Origin: Pseudomonadota bacterium
Lineage (GTDB): Bacteria; Cyanobacteriota; Vampirovibrionia; LMEP-6097
Assembly (NCBI GenBank): GCA_009924885.1
Contig: RFQS01000064.1
Span: forward strand, 1-10,201
Length of the DNA stretch: 10,201 nt
Reading direction: 5' to 3'
Shown: positions 6,978 through 10,201 of the stretch, piece by piece
How the letters are laid out: each line of letters begins with the position of its first letter
Numbering within the stretch: position 1 is the stretch's first letter
Program-made: the position numbers and the translations under genes
Notes under the pieces: generated by a model
What the model saw: the letters and a program-made list of their open reading frames with translations, nothing else
Database searches by the model: none
What the model was told of the DNA's origin: nothing

Positions 6978-7030
6978 AAACTAATTACATTTTAGCTAGG
7001 TTTCAATATGCAAATGATAAAATTACTTTT
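6978..7030. promoter_or_regulatory. Divergent intergenic region between mqnC and the DUF2237 gene
   Basis: Only 53 bases separate the two start codons, so any promoters for the leftward mqnC-thrC and rightward DUF2237-sbcDC units must overlap here or extend into the coding regions. TAAAAT-like hexamers resembling -10 boxes occur on both strands (for example in ATGATAAAATTAC just before 7031). I see no well-spaced -35 partner and no strong ribosome site for either gene. The promoter role is inferred from gene orientation. Confidence 0.35.
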
Positions 7031-7402
7031 ATGAATCATAAAGCTAAAAACGTGCTTGGTGGAGAATTAAAGCCATGCTGTTACGAACCAATGACAGGTT
7101 ACTTCAGAGATGGTTTCTGTCACACAGATAAGAATGATTATGGTAACCATACTGTCTGCGTTATCGTTAGTGATGAATTTTTAACTTACAGTAAAGCTAT
7201 GGGTAATGATCTCAGCACGCCTTTTCCGCAATATAATTTCCCTGGACTTAAGCAAGGTGACAAATGGTGTCTATGCGCAGCTCGCTGGCAACAGGCTTTT
7301 TTAGATGGCTTCGCCCCAGATGTAGTTCTTGAGTCTACTCATGAAAACTGTTTAGAAAATATCATGCTAGAAGATCTAAAATCGCATAGCTATGTCTCAT
7401 GA
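7031..7402 (+). CDS. DUF2237 family protein
   Basis: 123 residues, a small soluble protein of the DUF2237 family, whose biochemical role is not known to me. The family signature is complete: NVLGGELKPCC near the N-terminus, PMTGYFRDGFCHT, NHTVCVIVSDEFL, GNDLSTPFPQYNFPGLKQGDKWCLCAARW and a final VVLESTHENCLE region. It has seven cysteines: a CC pair, one in FCHT, one in HTVC, the CLC of KWCLC, and one near the end. Their positions suggest metal binding or redox chemistry, but this is inference. Length is typical and the ATG at 7031 sits just before the conserved start of the family. Its stop overlaps the sbcD start by 4 bases (ATGA), so the two are cotranscribed and probably translationally coupled. 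There is no visible ribosome site. Confidence 0.85.
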   Translation: MNHKAKNVLGGELKPCCYEPMTGYFRDGFCHTDKNDYGNHTVCVIVSDEFLTYSKAMGNDLSTPFPQYNFPGLKQGDKWCLCAARWQQAFLDGFAPDVVLESTHENCLENIMLEDLKSHSYVS

Positions 7403-8745
7403 AGATATTACACACCTCTGACTGGCATATTGGACGCACTCTTTATGACAGAAAAAGATATGACGAGTTTGAAAAATTTTTCATTTGGTTATTAAACACT
7501 CTTGAGTCTGAAAATATAGATGTCTTGTTAATCGCTGGTGATATTTTTGATACAGGAACTCCTAGTAATAAAGCACAGGAGTTATATTATAAATTTCTTT
7601 GCAACGTCAATAAAACGAAGTGCCAGCACATAGTCATCATAGGTGGAAACCATGACTCAGCTTCATTTTTGAATGCTCCGCAAAGTATCTTAAAGTCCAT
7701 AAACGTACACGTAGTCGGAGCTATCTCTAATAATATAGAGGACGAAATTCTTATTTTAGATATTTTAAAAACGCCAAATGCAGATCTAGAGCAAATTACA
7801 AAAAATATATCAAGTCCAGAAATTTCAAAATTAATAATATGTGCCGTTCCCTATCTTAGAGATAAGGATATTAGAACAGTAAATGCTGGTGAGAGTCTAG
7901 AAGATAAAGCCCAGAATTTAATTCAAGGAATTAAAGAACACTACTCTGCCGTAGCTGAACTAGCTTTAAAAAAACGAGATGAACTTTATCAAGAGTGTAT
8001 GGATCAAAAACCAGCATATATTCCAATAATCGGCACAGGCCACCTTTTTGCAGCTGGTGGTATCACTGGAGACGGAGTTAGAGATCTTTATGTAGGCTCT
8101 CTTGCTTATGTGAATATCGAAGCCTTCCCTAAATGCTTTGACTATGTAGCATTAGGTCACTTACACATAGCTCAATCGCTAGGAGGCACTGAACATATAC
8201 GCTACAGCGGCTCCCCTATTCCTATGGGTTTTGGGGAGGCTAAACAGATAAAAAAGCTTATCACGATAGATTTTTCAGAAAATAGAGATAAAGACCATGT
8301 TCACGAGGAACAGTATGTAATCCCCTCCTCCGTTAAACCCTCTATTAGTGAGGTGAGTATTCCTAATTTTCAAATGCTAGAGAGAATTAGTGGTAACTTA
8401 GATCATATAACTCAAAAAATAAAAGAGCTAAAGACAAATCACAGCAATGCATGGCTTGAAATAGAATACACAGGTTTAGAAATAATTCCAGATCTGAAAA
8501 CCAAACTAGATGAAGCTATCCTAGAATCAAATTTGGAAATCAGAAGAGTGAAAAATAAAAGAATCAGTGAAAGCATTATAAAGTCTAACTTTAGCCAAGA
8601 GAATCTTAAAGATCTAAATCCAAATGAGGTTTTCGATAAATGTCTTGAAATAAATAAAGTAGAGGAAGCTGATAAAATCTTACTTAAAGCTAGCTATCAA
8701 GAAATTCTAAACTCAATCCTTGAGGAGGACATACGGGTATCTTAA
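7399..8745 (+). CDS. sbcD: Exonuclease SbcCD subunit D (Mre11-type nuclease)
   Basis: 448 residues. Metal-dependent nuclease subunit that, with SbcC, cuts hairpins and processes blocked double-strand ends. The phosphoesterase motifs occur in order: TSDWHIG (Asp8, His10), AGDIFDTG (Asp48), GGNHDS (Asn84, His85), GTGHLF (His215) and ALGHLHIAQ (His254, His256), so all expected manganese ligands are present. The cap segment includes RYSGSPIPMGFGE, closely matching the proteobacterial SbcD pattern. It is about 50 residues longer than the E. coli protein, with a charged C-terminal part that should contact SbcC. The start at 7399 forms an ATGA overlap with the preceding DUF2237 stop, and sbcC follows after 3 bases. 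No independent ribosome site is obvious, which fits coupling to the upstream gene. Confidence 0.95.
   Translation: MKILHTSDWHIGRTLYDRKRYDEFEKFFIWLLNTLESENIDVLLIAGDIFDTGTPSNKAQELYYKFLCNVNKTKCQHIVIIGGNHDSASFLNAPQSILKSINVHVVGAISNNIEDEILILDILKTPNADLEQITKNISSPEISKLIICAVPYLRDKDIRTVNAGESLEDKAQNLIQGIKEHYSAVAELALKKRDELYQECMDQKPAYIPIIGTGHLFAAGGITGDGVRDLYVGSLAYVNIEAFPKCFDYVALGHLHIAQSLGGTEHIRYSGSPIPMGFGEAKQIKKLITIDFSENRDKDHVHEEQYVIPSSVKPSISEVSIPNFQMLERISGNLDHITQKIKELKTNHSNAWLEIEYTGLEIIPDLKTKLDEAILESNLEIRRVKNKRISESIIKSNFSQENLKDLNPNEVFDKCLEINKVEEADKILLKASYQEILNSILEEDIRVS
8722..8728 (+). promoter_or_regulatory. Purine-rich GAGGAGG box upstream of sbcC
   Basis: A near-perfect ribosome-binding sequence inside the end of sbcD, but 20 bases before the sbcC ATG, much further than usual. 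The sbcC frame cannot start earlier because of the sbcD stop in the same frame. The box may be too distant to act, may help terminating ribosomes restart, or may be coincidental codons (GAG GAG GAC type). Confidence 0.25.
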
Positions 8746-8748
8746 TTA

Positions 8749-10201
8749 ATGAAGATCTTAGAATTGCGATTTAAAAATCTTAATTCATTAGTCGGTGAGT
8801 GGCTAATAGATTTTAATGCCCCAGAATATATTAGTGATGGGATATTTGCTATCACTGGTGCCACTGGAGTTGGCAAAACCAGTATTTTAGATGCTATCTG
8901 TCTTGCATTATATGGGGAGACACCAAGATTAGGAAAAATCACCAAATCCTCAAATGAAATAATGTCTAGGCAAACCGCTGAATGCTTTGCTGAGATTTGC
9001 TTTGAAACTAAAGAAGGTCAGTTTCGCTGTATCTGGAGTCAGCATCGATCTCGTAAAAAAGCTGATGGTGACTTGCAAGCACCTAAGCACGAAATATCTA
9101 ATGCTATTACTGGTCAAATCTTAGAATCTAAAATTAAAGATGTAGACAGCATCATAAGAACCAAAATAGGCATGGACTTTAAACAGTTCACACGCTCCAT
9201 TTTACTAGCTCAAGGTGGCTTTGCAGCCTTCCTTCATGCAAAGACAACAGAGAGGGCCTCTATCCTAGAGCAGATTACAGGTACAGAACTTTACACGAAT
9301 ATCTCAATGCGCATTCATGAAAGGCGTAGTAGTGAACTAAGAAAATTAGAACTCTTAAAAAGTGAACTATCTAGTATAGAACTTCTAAGTGTAGAAGCCT
9401 GTCATGAAAAGGAACTAGCATTAAATAAAAATGAAGAAACAGAAAAAACTTTAAATAAAGAAATTGATGTTTTAGAACAATCTATTGATAGATTAAAAAA
9501 AATAGCGACCCTAAAAGAATCATTAACCCAGTCAGAGAAAAGGCTTAGCGAGTATAACGCTGCATTAGAAAAAAATCAAGCAGAAGAACTTAAAAATATT
9601 ACAGAAAGAATATTCTCAAGAAAAAAAGAATTAGAAGCTAATAAGGAGAAGCTTTTCAAGCTTAATATCAGTCTAATAAATGCAGTAGAATATTTAGAAA
9701 AAAATAAGCAAGATGAAATATTAATTTCTGAGTTAAGTGCGATCAAAGACTCTTTCCTGCATTATCAGGAATTATCTAAAACTAAAGAAGAAAAAAATAA
9801 ATATTTTTCAGAACTAGATCACAAACTAAGTAGTCACAGAATACTTTATGCACAAGCATCTCTGTCCAGGGATGAGAAAAATAAATTAAAAGATAAGCTA
9901 GTAGAAGCTTTACCTAAAATCAAAGAAAATCAATTTAAGCTACTAAATATCAAAAAGTCATTATTAGAAACACAAATCAAGAATGAAAAAAATAATTTAG
10001 AATCCCTTACAGAAAAGCTTAAAACAGCTGAAGAACAAAAAAATATTTTAAATGATCTAATAGAGAATTTAGAATTAGAAAGAATACTACTAAATAAAAT
10101 TTCTGATTTAGAAGCAGAGCGACAAAAACTAGAAGAAGAAAAACCTTGTCCTCTCTGTGGTTCCACTAATCATCCTTACACAAAAGGCGAATTACCCCTT
10201 T
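8749..10201 (+). CDS. sbcC: Exonuclease SbcCD subunit C (Rad50-type ATPase), 3' partial
   Basis: First 484 residues of the SMC/Rad50-like ATPase partner of SbcD; the frame runs off the window end. Residues 1-60 carry the N-terminal ATPase lobe with Walker A GATGVGKTS (37-45, Lys43). The Q-loop region is SILLAQGGFAAFL (Gln155), followed by ERASILEQITGTELY, a strong SbcC signature. From about residue 190 the sequence is a long, Lys/Glu/Leu-rich coiled coil. This reaches CPLC (Cys467 and Cys470), the zinc hook through which two SbcC arms join. The second coil and the C-terminal lobe (signature motif, Walker B) lie beyond the window. The ATG at 8749 is the only possible start near here, because an in-frame stop (the end of sbcD) sits 3 bases upstream. 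Confidence 0.95.
   Translation, partial: MKILELRFKNLNSLVGEWLIDFNAPEYISDGIFAITGATGVGKTSILDAICLALYGETPRLGKITKSSNEIMSRQTAECFAEICFETKEGQFRCIWSQHRSRKKADGDLQAPKHEISNAITGQILESKIKDVDSIIRTKIGMDFKQFTRSILLAQGGFAAFLHAKTTERASILEQITGTELYTNISMRIHERRSSELRKLELLKSELSSIELLSVEACHEKELALNKNEETEKTLNKEIDVLEQSIDRLKKIATLKESLTQSEKRLSEYNAALEKNQAEELKNITERIFSRKKELEANKEKLFKLNISLINAVEYLEKNKQDEILISELSAIKDSFLHYQELSKTKEEKNKYFSELDHKLSSHRILYAQASLSRDEKNKLKDKLVEALPKIKENQFKLLNIKKSLLETQIKNEKNNLESLTEKLKTAEEQKNILNDLIENLELERILLNKISDLEAERQKLEEEKPCPLCGSTNHPYTKGELPL

Noticed and set aside
8742..8945. Minus-strand open frame over the start of sbcC
   Set aside because: It is antisense to the SbcC Walker A region, which is clearly the coding strand.
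9930..10166. Minus-strand Ser/Phe-rich open frame
   Set aside because: It is the complement of the SbcC coiled coil; the Ser/Phe bias is what antisense of Lys/Glu-rich codons gives.
1..10201. tRNA, rRNA, CRISPR array, riboswitch or complete insertion sequence
   Set aside because: I looked for regularly spaced repeats, structured RNA signatures and transposase motifs and saw none. Intergenic space is under 100 bases everywhere.

Overview
The window is an AT-rich stretch of a bacterial genome, most likely from a diderm (Gram-negative type) bacterium. It contains pieces of a conjugation-type IV secretion machine, a signal-peptide-bearing membrane protein, and an enzyme of the futalosine route to menaquinone. 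I cannot place it in a genus. The SbcC/SbcD proteins look like the proteobacterial type, while a futalosine-pathway MqnC points to a lineage that respires with menaquinone.

Positions 1-4564 read rightwards as one tightly packed, very AT-rich cluster. It holds a VirB4/TraC-like secretion ATPase (its 5' end lies outside the window), a bitopic TraE/VirB8-like protein, a polytopic VirB6/TrbL-like protein with a signal peptide, and an unusual histidine-kinase-like membrane protein. Gaps are -10, 1 and 10 bases, so this is almost certainly one transcript. The first three would form the energy module and inner-membrane core of a conjugative or effector-exporting apparatus. The fourth has a cytoplasmic kinase-like half, one membrane helix and a helical tail that is probably outside, and may sense or regulate the machine.

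Positions 4602-6977 read leftwards and hold two core-metabolism genes, thrC (threonine synthase) and mqnC (dehypoxanthine futalosine cyclase). These look less AT-rich than the secretion cluster. Positions 7031-10201 read rightwards again: a DUF2237 protein, then sbcD and sbcC (cut by the window end), overlapping by 4 bases and separated by 3. These encode the Mre11/Rad50-type nuclease-ATPase pair. A 53-base divergent intergenic region separates mqnC from the DUF2237 gene.

The most unexpected feature is a dispersed repeat of about 35 bases. One copy (664-697) lies in frame inside the ATPase gene and seems to add about 12 residues to a loop just after the Walker A helix. A second (4564-4598) lies exactly at the seam between the secretion cluster and thrC. 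A third, shorter and degenerate match (5767-5784) lies in inverted orientation just after the mqnC stop, so thrC is bracketed by inverted copies. The arrangement recalls the in-gene palindromic elements of Rickettsia, but I do not recognise this family.
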